Of a stretch of 64,000 bases of DNA, positions 26,755-35,277 are shown piece by piece (position 1 is the stretch's first letter; each line of letters starts with the position of its first letter). Under the pieces are notes generated by a model. It did no database searches. It saw only the letters and a list, made by a program, of their open reading frames with translations, and was not told the origin of the DNA. The position numbers and the translations under genes are program-made. Origin of the DNA: Paenibacillus taichungensis. Lineage in GTDB: Bacteria; Bacillota; Bacilli; Paenibacillales; Paenibacillaceae. The stretch covers positions 372,001-436,000 of the forward strand of contig NZ_QEVW01000014.1 of assembly GCF_003287275.1 (NCBI RefSeq). The letters run 5' to 3'.

Positions 26755-28554
26755 TTATATCACCTCTCGTTTGGTATTTTCCACACTTTTCTCCATTTTG
26801 GGGAGCCGAACCTCGGCTTTGGTGTACAATCCCGGTTCACTGCACAAATGAACCCCATACGGTGCGCCATACGTGCGAACGATTCGTTCGTGTACATTAC
26901 GTACACCCATTCCACTAAAACGTGATGTATCGCCGTTTGTACCCGTACCTTTCAGTAAATACTCCCGCTGCTTCTCCGTGATCCCCTTACCGTTGTCCAC
27001 CACATCAATATTGAGATTATTTCCTTCTTCATACACCCGTATCAATATGAAGCCATCCTGTTCGAGTGGTCCGATTCCATGAATAATTGCATTTTCAACC
27101 AGGGGCTGCAGCATCAGCTTCAACACCAGGCAATCCAATAAGGTTTCATCCTCAATTTCGGTAATCATCCTAATTGGCTTCATATACCTGTACTTCATGA
27201 TTGAAATATAATGTTCAACATATGCCAATTCTTCACGTACCGTAAGAAATTCATTAGAATTACCAAGGACACTCCGCATGAGCTCAATTAATGAACCCGA
27301 GACCTCTTCAATGTTTGGCACTCCGTTCAGCTTGGCTAGATACTTGATTGTATTGAGAGAATTGTATAAAAAATGAGGATGGATTTGTGCCTGGAGCGCA
27401 GTTAGCTCAGCTTCCCGCTTTTCTTTCTCGCTGACGCGGATTCCTTCGAGCAGATCTTTCAATTCTTCCACCATTCCGTTAAAGACATGGTACAGTTGTC
27501 CTGTTTCATCTTCAGTTTTAATCTCATTTTGGGGGAGTGTCAGATTACCGTCCTTCACCAACATCATCAGTGATTTTAGTTTCCGGATATTTAGGGTAAT
27601 TCGGGAAGAGACTTGAAGTGAAACGATCAGAACAACGACAAACACAATAATGGACACCTCTGCGAGCAGGTTGCGCAGCTTCACAGATTCGGTCAGAAGA
27701 GAATCCATCGGAACCAAAGAAATAGTACTCCACCCAGTATAGTCGGATTGACGACAAACAACGATATATTCTTTTCCATCAATGTACCGCCTGACCGCTT
27801 CACCATCCGTCTTAAATTGCTGATTGATCTCCTTAATTTGCTGGTAAGATGGAGTAAGAGGTGAGGCAGATCGGGTTTCATAGATGAATTGATTCCCCTT
27901 GTCCAGCACATAGATCATGCTGTCTGTAGTTGGTCTCACGTCGTATGTTTTCTGGATAAACTCATAATTAAGATCCACCATGACAAACCCAATAGTCGCA
28001 CGGTTATAACGAATCTCCCGACCAATGGTAACCGCATCTGACACTCCTGTCTGTTTGAAATATGCGTGCCTTGATCCATTTTGAAGCATATAGTTCATCA
28101 ATGGCGTGCCCAAGATGGTTCTGTCCAGCCAAGGTCCACCTGAGAAAAAAACTTTCCCGCTCAGGCCCACAACGGCTATCCGTGAAATGTAAGCCTTATA
28201 ATCGATGAGGGAAGATAGAAATTCATCCATTCGCTTCTGCTCCTGAAACCACTCATAGCTGATCTCCTCATTTGGACTGAGCAAAGTGTCAATGACCGTG
28301 TTCTTGTTAGTCACCACGACCGTATTCAGCCGGTCGATCTCTTCCAGCATTCTGTTCAATGATTCATCTGCCTGCCTTATGCTGTCTGATACAGACGTAA
28401 TGGCATTTTGCGTAATTGTCTCACGCATACTCATATAAACAATGACCGTAATCGAAACGATGGATACTAGCGTAACTGCAATAAAAGCGATAAAAATTTT
28501 GCCCTGAATGCTGCGTTTCGGTGATATCCATCTCTGCAATGTAGAGAGTTTCAT
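26755..28554 (-). CDS. YesM-type sensor histidine kinase
   Basis: 599 aa from ATG 28554, with AAAGGAG nine bases upstream; ATG 28575 is less likely. Membrane helix near residues 20-42 (IFIAFIAVTLVSIVSITVIVY), an external dCache-like sensor to about 295, second helix in SIIVFVVVLIVSLQV, HAMP, then the HisKA_7TM/His_kinase domain with phospho-acceptor in LQAQIHPHFLYNSLN and ATPase boxes NAIIHG, DNGKGI and GMGVRNVHERI. Pairs with the YesN-type regulator. Senses an extracellular sugar or binding-protein state. Confidence 0.9.
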   Translation of the reverse strand: MKLSTLQRWISPKRSIQGKIFIAFIAVTLVSIVSITVIVYMSMRETITQNAITSVSDSIRQADESLNRMLEEIDRLNTVVVTNKNTVIDTLLSPNEEISYEWFQEQKRMDEFLSSLIDYKAYISRIAVVGLSGKVFFSGGPWLDRTILGTPLMNYMLQNGSRHAYFKQTGVSDAVTIGREIRYNRATIGFVMVDLNYEFIQKTYDVRPTTDSMIYVLDKGNQFIYETRSASPLTPSYQQIKEINQQFKTDGEAVRRYIDGKEYIVVCRQSDYTGWSTISLVPMDSLLTESVKLRNLLAEVSIIVFVVVLIVSLQVSSRITLNIRKLKSLMMLVKDGNLTLPQNEIKTEDETGQLYHVFNGMVEELKDLLEGIRVSEKEKREAELTALQAQIHPHFLYNSLNTIKYLAKLNGVPNIEEVSGSLIELMRSVLGNSNEFLTVREELAYVEHYISIMKYRYMKPIRMITEIEDETLLDCLVLKLMLQPLVENAIIHGIGPLEQDGFILIRVYEEGNNLNIDVVDNGKGITEKQREYLLKGTGTNGDTSRFSGMGVRNVHERIVRTYGAPYGVHLCSEPGLYTKAEVRLPKMEKSVENTKREVI

Positions 28555-28627
28555 TGTGGAAGTCTCCTTTTTCATGATCCAATAAAAAAGTAAGCGTTCT
28601 CCATACTGGACATCGGTATCTTCAGGA

Positions 28628-29482
28628 TCAGCTTGAGGTTCTCCGCATCATGATAGGAGGTACTTTATAGTAGATTTTGAATGCTCTGGTAAATGAATAT
28701 AAATTGGGATAACCGAGTGATAGAGCAATCTCCGTAACGGTAGCATCCGTATCTTTAAGCAGCTGTTTGGCCTTATCCATACGTATTTTCTGCATGAATT
28801 TTAACGGAGGCAGACCAACCTGACTGGTGAACATATTGGAGAAGTATGAACGATGCACCCCTGCGAAGTCAGCAACCTGCTGCACCGAAATGCCCTCTGT
28901 TGCATGCAATTCCATGTAATCCATGCACTCATGTATCCAGCCCGCCAGTTCTGTAGGCTGTGCATTGTTGGTGTCCGGAACAAGACTGGCCAACAAGCCA
29001 TATACCAGCCCGTGCAACTCCAGCGATACTGCTGGCTTCCATCGTTCCACACATGCCAATGCATGAATCAGACGTTCAGACGTTTGCTGGACCTGTGGAG
29101 AACACATCTGTTTGCCAAACGGACTTTCCGGAGTCAAGCCAGCCAGCTCCAATAAAGGTTTGACTTTAGACCCATCCAATGCCAGCCAGTTCATTTGCAG
29201 TGGAGATTCCGAGGGAAGCATGTGATAGTAATAGGTTCTGCCGGGAAAAAGACAAAACAGATCATTCTTCTGCAGGTCCACTCGCTTGCCATCAAACTCA
29301 AGCCTGACCATACCTTCACGCACAAAATGAAGACTGTAACACTCGATACGTTTGGGGCCAACCCTGTAATTGGATTTGGCTATACTTCTCCCTGCCCGGA
29401 CTGGCCAGATGTGTTCCTCTTTATCCAAATATCCTGGCTTATAGTAGATGAATTCTGCATACTCGTACTCATATTCCTGCAT
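28628..29482 (-). CDS. AraC family transcriptional regulator with cupin-like sensor
   Basis: 284 aa. N-terminal residues 30-120 resemble the AraC-binding cupin (YSLHFVREGMVRLEFDGKRVDLQKNDLFCLFPG). C-terminal double HTH: ISVQQVADFAGVHRSYFSNMFTSQVGLPPLKFMQKIRM and ATVTEIALSLGYPNLYSFTRAFKIYY. It starts after AAGGAGGG. Divergent from the sulfatase gene and followed in the same direction by the YesM kinase gene, so it probably controls the sulfatase operon and perhaps the sensor system. Confidence 0.87.
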   Translation of the reverse strand: MQEYEYEYAEFIYYKPGYLDKEEHIWPVRAGRSIAKSNYRVGPKRIECYSLHFVREGMVRLEFDGKRVDLQKNDLFCLFPGRTYYYHMLPSESPLQMNWLALDGSKVKPLLELAGLTPESPFGKQMCSPQVQQTSERLIHALACVERWKPAVSLELHGLVYGLLASLVPDTNNAQPTELAGWIHECMDYMELHATEGISVQQVADFAGVHRSYFSNMFTSQVGLPPLKFMQKIRMDKAKQLLKDTDATVTEIALSLGYPNLYSFTRAFKIYYKVPPIMMRRTSS

Positions 29483-29605
29483 CGTAGGGAGTTCCCTCCT
29501 TCACCAATTTTGTTTGATCATAACAAAATGACAATAAAAATATAACACCGGGCTATTTTGATAACTCGTTTTTTTCAATATCATCTTACTAGGAGGCGAT
29601 TACAC

Positions 29606-31144
29606 TTGTCGAGAACACCTAACATTTTGCTAATCACTAGCGACCAGCAGCACTGGAACACAATCGGAGCTTTTCAGTCTGAAATTTCCACGCCCAATCT
29701 GGACCGGCTCGCCCATCAAGGAACAACGTTTGATCGGGCCTATTGCCCGAACCCTACCTGTACCCCGAGCCGTGCTTCTATTATTACAGGTATGTACCCC
29801 AGTCAGCATGGAGCCTGGACATTAGGCACAAAACTGCTTGAAGATCGTCATACCGTCGGGGAAAGTTTCAAAGAGGCAGGCTACCGCACTGCCCTAGTAG
29901 GTAAAGCACATTTTCAGCCTCTAAAATCTACAGAGGAATACCCGTCGTCTGAAGCGTATCCCATCCTGCAGGATTTGGAGTACTGGAGACATTTCCACGG
30001 TCCATTTTACGGCTTTGACCACGTAGAGTTAACACGTAATCATACGAATGAAGCGCATGTCGGTCAGCATTACGCGTTATGGTTGGAAGAACAGGGATGT
30101 ACGAATTGGAGAGATTACTTCCTTCCCCCAACCGGAACGATGGATCCATCTTCAACCTATACATGGCCCATCCCTGAGAAATATCACTACAACACCTGGA
30201 TCGCCGAACGAACCAATTCCCTTTTGGAGCAGTACACCCATGCTGATGATCCATTTTTTCTGTGGGCCAGCTTTTTCGATCCGCATCCTGAATATCTGGT
30301 ACCGGAACCTTGGGATTCCATGTATGACCCCGATGATCTGACAATTCCCTCTATAACACCTGGAGAGCATGATCGTAACCCACCACATTTTCAACTGACC
30401 CAGGAGGAGAATCCGAATTTTGAGCATCTGGTTGAAACCGGCTTCGGCATCCACGGTTACCGTTCGCATCATTATTATGAATATGGCGACAAATTCCGGT
30501 TAACGGCGTATGACAAGAAAAAACTGGTCGGCGTGTATTATGGAATGATCAGCATGATGGATAAATATATTGGCAAAATCCTCGATAAGTTGGATGAGTT
30601 GGGTATTGCAGACGATACGATCGTCGTTTTCACTACCGATCACGGTCATTTCTTCGGACAGCATGGTCTTCAGGCCAAGGGTGGATTCCATTACGAAGAT
30701 CTTATCAAAGTCCCATTTATCGTAAGATATCCTGGTGAGGTGCCTGCTGCGAAAAAGTCAAATGCCATACAATCGCTGGTCGATCTGGCTCCTACCTTCT
30801 TGTCCTTTTGCAACATTGCAATTCCGCACGCCATGACGGGAATCGATCAGAAAAAAGTGTGGCTGGGCGCCAAGGAAGCCGTTCGTAATCATGCTCTCTG
30901 CGAATTTCGACACGAACCCACGACGATTCATCAAAAAACCTATGTCGAACAGCGGTATAAAATCACCGTCTATTACAATCAAACCTATGGTGAACTTTTC
31001 GATCTTGAACAGGATCCAGATGAACGTTTTAACTTGTGGAATGAACCTGAGTACACCGGGCTCAAGTCTGAGCTTCTGCTCAAATACATCTGGGCTGAGC
31101 TTGGCAAGGAGTCCATGCCGATGCCTCGAATTCATCATGCGTGA
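29606..31144 (+). CDS. Cys-type sulfatase (formylglycine-dependent)
   Basis: 512 aa from TTG 29606, which has AGGAGG nine bases upstream; the ORF from 29558 adds residues with no site. Family S1 sulfatase signatures: metal-binding NILLITSDQQ near the N-terminus, the CTPSR maturation motif (Cys becomes formylglycine) in CPNPTCTPSRASIITGMYP, ALVGKAHF, VFTTDHGHFFGQHGL and KGGFHYEDLIKVPFI. No signal peptide, so the enzyme acts in the cytosol on imported sulfated oligosaccharides. It overlaps the downstream CHR transporter gene by 8 bases. Exact sugar and sulfate position unknown; a formylglycine-generating enzyme must be encoded elsewhere. Confidence 0.9.
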   Translation: MSRTPNILLITSDQQHWNTIGAFQSEISTPNLDRLAHQGTTFDRAYCPNPTCTPSRASIITGMYPSQHGAWTLGTKLLEDRHTVGESFKEAGYRTALVGKAHFQPLKSTEEYPSSEAYPILQDLEYWRHFHGPFYGFDHVELTRNHTNEAHVGQHYALWLEEQGCTNWRDYFLPPTGTMDPSSTYTWPIPEKYHYNTWIAERTNSLLEQYTHADDPFFLWASFFDPHPEYLVPEPWDSMYDPDDLTIPSITPGEHDRNPPHFQLTQEENPNFEHLVETGFGIHGYRSHHYYEYGDKFRLTAYDKKKLVGVYYGMISMMDKYIGKILDKLDELGIADDTIVVFTTDHGHFFGQHGLQAKGGFHYEDLIKVPFIVRYPGEVPAAKKSNAIQSLVDLAPTFLSFCNIAIPHAMTGIDQKKVWLGAKEAVRNHALCEFRHEPTTIHQKTYVEQRYKITVYYNQTYGELFDLEQDPDERFNLWNEPEYTGLKSELLLKYIWAELGKESMPMPRIHHA

Positions 31145-31790
31145 TGGAAAGGTTGAGGGTAGCATCAAGAACCTGAATGAACAATTTATGTTACTGATCC
31201 AGCTTTTTTGGACTTTCTTTCGCATCGGTCCTTCCACCTTCGGAGGCGGATATGCGATGCTGCCAATTATCGAACGCGAAGTGGTGCACAAGAAAAAATG
31301 GATGCAAGAGGACGAGATCGGTGAGCTTATATCGCTTGCCGGCTCGACTCCCGGAGGAGTTGGCGTTAATGCCGCTGCGATGATCGGACATCGCCAGGCA
31401 GGAATTATGGGAGCTGTGTCTGCCGTCATCGGCGTGACATGTCCCACGTTTTTGATTGTGATCCTGATCAGCGTGTTCGCCATCCTATTTCGTAACCAAC
31501 CCAAAGTTGAGGCTGCTTTAAAAGGAATGAACGGTGGCATTATTGCACTAATTAGCATGGCAGCTTATCGGACGGCCAGGTATTCCATCTTTGATACAAC
31601 AACAGCGATAGCTGCCATTGTGACCGTAGCTGTGCTTCTGTTTGCAGGAATCCACCCCCTCTATCTTATTATTTCAGGATTGATATGCGGTATGGCCGTG
31701 ATTCGGATCAAAAACCGGCTGGGCCTTCAAGTGAAAATGGAGAAGAAGTCTGGAACAGGAAGCTACCCCGAACTGGAATATTACATTTAA
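31137..31790 (+). CDS. Chromate transporter family protein (half-size CHR domain), first subunit
   Basis: About 217 aa. A single CHR domain: FFRIGPSTFGGGYAMLPIIEREVV, then SLAGSTPGGVGVNAAAMIGHRQAG, with about six hydrophobic segments. The frame is open far upstream inside the sulfatase gene, but ATG 31137 overlaps the sulfatase stop and is the likely start; ATG 31188 (MLLIQLFW) is an alternative. Pairs with the next gene, as in short-chain CHR systems such as B. subtilis YwrA/YwrB. Here the link to the sulfatase suggests sulfate or another oxyanion as substrate; that is inference. Confidence 0.83.
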   Translation: MRDGKVEGSIKNLNEQFMLLIQLFWTFFRIGPSTFGGGYAMLPIIEREVVHKKKWMQEDEIGELISLAGSTPGGVGVNAAAMIGHRQAGIMGAVSAVIGVTCPTFLIVILISVFAILFRNQPKVEAALKGMNGGIIALISMAAYRTARYSIFDTTTAIAAIVTVAVLLFAGIHPLYLIISGLICGMAVIRIKNRLGLQVKMEKKSGTGSYPELEYYI

Positions 31791-31814
31791 GCAAGAAGAA
31801 TCGGAGCGATTGAG

Positions 31815-32345
31815 ATGTACTGGGACCTGTTCATGATGTTTATACGTGTAGGCCTCGTTTCATTTGGTGGCGGTTACGCCGTTATACCGATCATTCAACA
31901 CGAGGTAACAGAAAAAGGATGGCTGACAAGCGCTGAATTCCAACAAACCGTAGCACTGGCCGGTATGGCGCCCGGCTCGATTGCAACCAATGCCGCAACG
32001 TTGATTGGTTATCGGACGGAAGGTTATATCGGAGCCGCTGTCTCTACTGCAGGTATGATATTACCTTCACTCGTTGTAATTGTCCTGCTCTCCGCTTTAT
32101 TTTACCGGATACACGACAATTCATGGGTAAAGTCCTCTTTATATGGCTTGCGCCCCGTAACGACGGGACTCATTATCTATGCTGCCATTCATTTCGGCTA
32201 TCCATCTGAAGACACAGGCATAAGCTGGCTATGGATTGCGACACTGCTGATTAGCGGAGTTTGTTTGTTTCTTCTGCTCAAATACAAGCTTCATCCCCTT
32301 CTGATTCTCACTGTCGCTGGAGCAGCAGGCATTATTTTATTTTAA
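31815..32345 (+). CDS. Chromate transporter family protein (half-size CHR domain), second subunit
   Basis: 176 aa, the usual size for a half CHR protein. Motifs FIRVGLVSFGGGYAVIPIIQHEV and ALAGMAPGSIATNAATLIGYRTEG mirror those of the first subunit. Start ATG 31815 follows CGGAGCG. The two half-size proteins are expected to make one membrane transporter with opposite topologies. Last gene of the sulfatase operon, which ends at a strong bidirectional terminator. Confidence 0.87.
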   Translation: MYWDLFMMFIRVGLVSFGGGYAVIPIIQHEVTEKGWLTSAEFQQTVALAGMAPGSIATNAATLIGYRTEGYIGAAVSTAGMILPSLVVIVLLSALFYRIHDNSWVKSSLYGLRPVTTGLIIYAAIHFGYPSEDTGISWLWIATLLISGVCLFLLLKYKLHPLLILTVAGAAGIILF

Positions 32346-32396
32346 ATTCAGCGTGGCGACCGACAGGCAGTAGCCACTTCCTTGATTGGTTTTTAA

Positions 32397-32455
32397 AAGG
32401 AGCAGCGCGATCACAGCATTAGCTGTCCTGGCTGCTCCCTTCATCTTTATTTTTA
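32397..32455. terminator. Bidirectional terminator between convergent operons
   Basis: GGAGCAGC (32399-32406) pairs with GCTGCTCC (32431-32438); an inner ACAGC/GCTGT hairpin strengthens it. The plus side runs into CTTTATTTTTAC and the minus side into TTTTAAAAACC. Confidence 0.82.
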
Positions 32456-33460
32456 CGATTGACGCAGATATAATCTGCTCGTTTCTTCCCAGATCTCTCC
32501 CGGCTGCAAACTGAATAATCCAGCTTCCTCGGCCTGCATATCCAGATTAGGTGCATTCACGAGATTAATCTGCGGTTCGGGGCAGAAAAAACCTTCTTCC
32601 GCGTTATTGTTCCAGATCATCCATTGTTTATAGGACGTTCCCACATCGTAGATCAGTGTCATTCCATTCTTCGTATCCTGAAGCTCCATCCGGTTTCTCC
32701 CGTTTTGCGGTACAGCAGTGTAGTGATTATCCATTGCTGCAAAGAACGGATATACCCCTGAGTCTCGCATATGCTCTTCCTCCTGAATCAGCGGCTGAAA
32801 ACATGTCGTTGGCAGCATACGTTGATCCAATTCCCATCTGTCTCCAATGGTCAGCTTGAGCTTGTAATCCCGAGCTGATCCTCCCGAAGTAAAGGGAGCG
32901 TTAATGGAGGTATGAAAAGCGATCAGGCATGGCATGCAGGAGCTTCCATGATTGCGAATGCGGACATGCTGCATTAATCCATCACTGCTCAGCGAGTAGC
33001 GTAATGTAATACTGAATTGAAAAGGAAAGGATACGTATGCGGGATGAGTTTCATCAACGGTAATGGACACCGAGACATAGCTTTCCTTCTCGGTATGTCC
33101 ATACTCATCCACAACCCAGGGCGTATTATACAAAAAACCATGCAAATGATTGCCTGTTGCTTCCTCATTGACCGGAAACTGAAGTGTCTGCCCGTTCCAG
33201 GCAAACCGCCCGTCTTCATAGCGATTCGGCGGAAACAAAACGGGAATCCCGTGAATCATGGGTCTAGCTTTAAATGATTGCATTTCTTCGGGTGACGGTT
33301 CATGAAGGAAGTGAAGCCCTCGCTCAAGATCACGATACGCGACCAGATTTCCACCAATATTCGGCAGCATCACAGCCTCACTGGAGCCAAAGCGAAGGTA
33401 AATAGCCTTTTCCCCTAGAAAATCGCCTTCCCAGGATCTACTTGTCTTCTTTGTATTCAA
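32453..33460 (-). CDS. Aldose 1-epimerase family protein
   Basis: 335 aa. Galactose mutarotase-like fold: EAVMLPNIGGNLVAYRD near the N-terminus, then HGIPVLFPPNRYEDGRF with the substrate-binding Arg, HLHGFLYNTPWVV with a catalytic-type His, and the C-terminal ICPEP-like FFCPEPQINLVNAPN. It interconverts anomers of sugar released by the GH enzymes encoded just upstream. Start ATG 33460 with AAGGAGGGG upstream. Last gene of the six-gene sugar operon, 16 bp after a GH2 gene. Cytosolic. Confidence 0.85.
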   Translation of the reverse strand: MNTKKTSRSWEGDFLGEKAIYLRFGSSEAVMLPNIGGNLVAYRDLERGLHFLHEPSPEEMQSFKARPMIHGIPVLFPPNRYEDGRFAWNGQTLQFPVNEEATGNHLHGFLYNTPWVVDEYGHTEKESYVSVSITVDETHPAYVSFPFQFSITLRYSLSSDGLMQHVRIRNHGSSCMPCLIAFHTSINAPFTSGGSARDYKLKLTIGDRWELDQRMLPTTCFQPLIQEEEHMRDSGVYPFFAAMDNHYTAVPQNGRNRMELQDTKNGMTLIYDVGTSYKQWMIWNNNAEEGFFCPEPQINLVNAPNLDMQAEEAGLFSLQPGEIWEETSRLYLRQS

Positions 33461-33475
33461 CAGGTATTCCCCTCC

Positions 33476-35260
33476 TTATTCGCAGGCGGACGATAGATAA
33501 TGTCCTTCGATAATGGCCCGAATCTGTTCCATCGGCATCTTGGGTTGTCTGTCATACGTCAGCAGACCGTTAATCTCCTGTTCCACGTCCGTCAGCTGTG
33601 TGTAACAAAATCCTTCTACTACTGGAGAATCCAATAGCGGCTGTACTACGGCATGCAATCGATGTGCGAAATCTTCGTCATTTTCCGCTCCAGAGTAACC
33701 CCAGCCTTCCCAGTCACTTTTCTTATACCCGATTCCACCGAATTCGGTAATTAAAATGGGCTGTCCTTCATAACGATAGTCACCCACGCTAAGCTTTCGA
33801 CTACCCGGAAGGGCGTTTACCGCATTTTCACGAGTGCGATAGCGTTCCTCCAGAACCTCTCTTCTCCATTCATAATCATGGATGTTATACAAGTCGGTCT
33901 GAACCATCTCCCAGCCATCATTGGAAATGACCGGACGAGTGGAATCCAGCGACTTGGTCAAATAATACATCGACAAGGCGTGATACTGCTGCTCCTTGCT
34001 GGTCAGGATGTTGGGAACACCCCAGCTTTCATTAAGAGGTACCCAGACCACAATACATGGATGGTTGTAGTCCCTTTCCAGCGCGTCCTGCCATTCCCGT
34101 GTTACCTGGGCGACATATTGTTCTGAGAAATCGTAAGCATTCGCCATCTCTCCCCACACCAGCAGTCCCAGCTTATCACACCAGTACAGATATCTCGGAT
34201 CTTCAATCTTCTGGTGTTTTCTGGCGCCGTTAAACCCCAGTTCCTTCGTTAATTCCACATCACGCCGGATGGCCTCGTCACTCGGCGGAGTCAGATTCCC
34301 ATCCGGGAAATACCCTTGATCCAGAACGAGCTTCATATAGTAAGGACGGTTATTCAGAAACAGCTTGCCTTGTTCAATGGAGATTTTGCGCATACCGAAA
34401 TAGCTGTCGACTTCATCGACGGACACACCATCCACCAATACAGTGAAATGAATATCATACAGATTGGGGTGCTCTGGTGACCAGAGCCTGCCAAGGCCAT
34501 GCTCGTTAAAGGTGTGAAGCCCGATGGTACGGGTCTCTGTCCTGCCGCTGATTCGATATTCATCTTCAGACAGCTGCTCTCCCTGATAGGCAATTTGTAC
34601 TCGTAGTCTGATATCTTGCACTTCCCAATCCCTTGGTTCTGTTTGATTCCTTTGAAGATGCGCTGTAACTTCGATTTCGTTGCGATCGACATCAGGAGTC
34701 AGACGCACCTTCTGTAGATGAACGGGTGCGACAGCTTCAAGCCACACCGATTGCCATATTCCAGTCGTGCGGGTATAGAAAATTTGGGCAGATTGCTCCT
34801 GCCAGAACTGCTTCCCTCGTGGTAACGTTACATCCCTGCTATAATCTATCGCTTGTACGGTCAGCACATTATTTCCTTCGAGCAAAGAATCCGTAATGTC
34901 GGCATGAAAAGGGGTGTGTCCCCCTTCATGCCGAACCACAAGCTGTCCATTGACCCAGACAGAGGCTTCATAGTCCACAGCTCCGAAGTGCAGCAGTAGA
35001 CGTTTGCCAGTGAAGTTCTCCGGAATGTCAAAAGTCCGTTTGTACCATACATTATCGTGAAAATCCGGATCTGCAATGCCACTCAGTTGACTTTGAAAAG
35101 CAAAGGGCACCTGGATTCGGCGGCTGAATACTCGCTTGCCCTCACTCCATTTTTCCGAACGTCCCTTGTTATCATCATCGAATTCAAATTCCCATTCCCC
35201 ATTCAAACTCAACCAATCTTTACGTACAAATTGAGGCCTTGGATAATCCTGTCGCAGCAT
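33476..35260 (-). CDS. Glycoside hydrolase family 2 enzyme (second of tandem pair)
   Basis: 594 aa from ATG 35260 (MLRQDYPRPQFVRKDW), preceded by CAGGAGAG; GTG 35281 overlaps the upstream stop but has no site. Domain order: sugar-binding jelly roll (1-170), Ig-like domain (175-285), catalytic barrel (about 290-590). Acid/base Glu in VVWVPLNESWGVP and nucleophile Glu in ILITEFGGIGY. The relevant activity could be beta-galactosidase, beta-glucuronidase or mannosidase-like; the sequence does not decide. No signal peptide. A tandem paralogue follows upstream in transcription order. Confidence 0.88.
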   Translation of the reverse strand: MLRQDYPRPQFVRKDWLSLNGEWEFEFDDDNKGRSEKWSEGKRVFSRRIQVPFAFQSQLSGIADPDFHDNVWYKRTFDIPENFTGKRLLLHFGAVDYEASVWVNGQLVVRHEGGHTPFHADITDSLLEGNNVLTVQAIDYSRDVTLPRGKQFWQEQSAQIFYTRTTGIWQSVWLEAVAPVHLQKVRLTPDVDRNEIEVTAHLQRNQTEPRDWEVQDIRLRVQIAYQGEQLSEDEYRISGRTETRTIGLHTFNEHGLGRLWSPEHPNLYDIHFTVLVDGVSVDEVDSYFGMRKISIEQGKLFLNNRPYYMKLVLDQGYFPDGNLTPPSDEAIRRDVELTKELGFNGARKHQKIEDPRYLYWCDKLGLLVWGEMANAYDFSEQYVAQVTREWQDALERDYNHPCIVVWVPLNESWGVPNILTSKEQQYHALSMYYLTKSLDSTRPVISNDGWEMVQTDLYNIHDYEWRREVLEERYRTRENAVNALPGSRKLSVGDYRYEGQPILITEFGGIGYKKSDWEGWGYSGAENDEDFAHRLHAVVQPLLDSPVVEGFCYTQLTDVEQEINGLLTYDRQPKMPMEQIRAIIEGHYLSSACE

Positions 35261-35277
35261 GATGTTCAGCTCTCCTG

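Noticed and set aside
28589-28602. cre-like sequence upstream of the YesM gene
   Set aside because: AGTAAGCGTTCTCC deviates at both ends (12 of 14), too weak to annotate beside the better sites at 24942 and 40274.
30758-31558. 266-codon minus-strand ORF
   Set aside because: Antisense across the sulfatase and CHR genes, whose families are clear; the residue pattern is a complementary-strand artefact.
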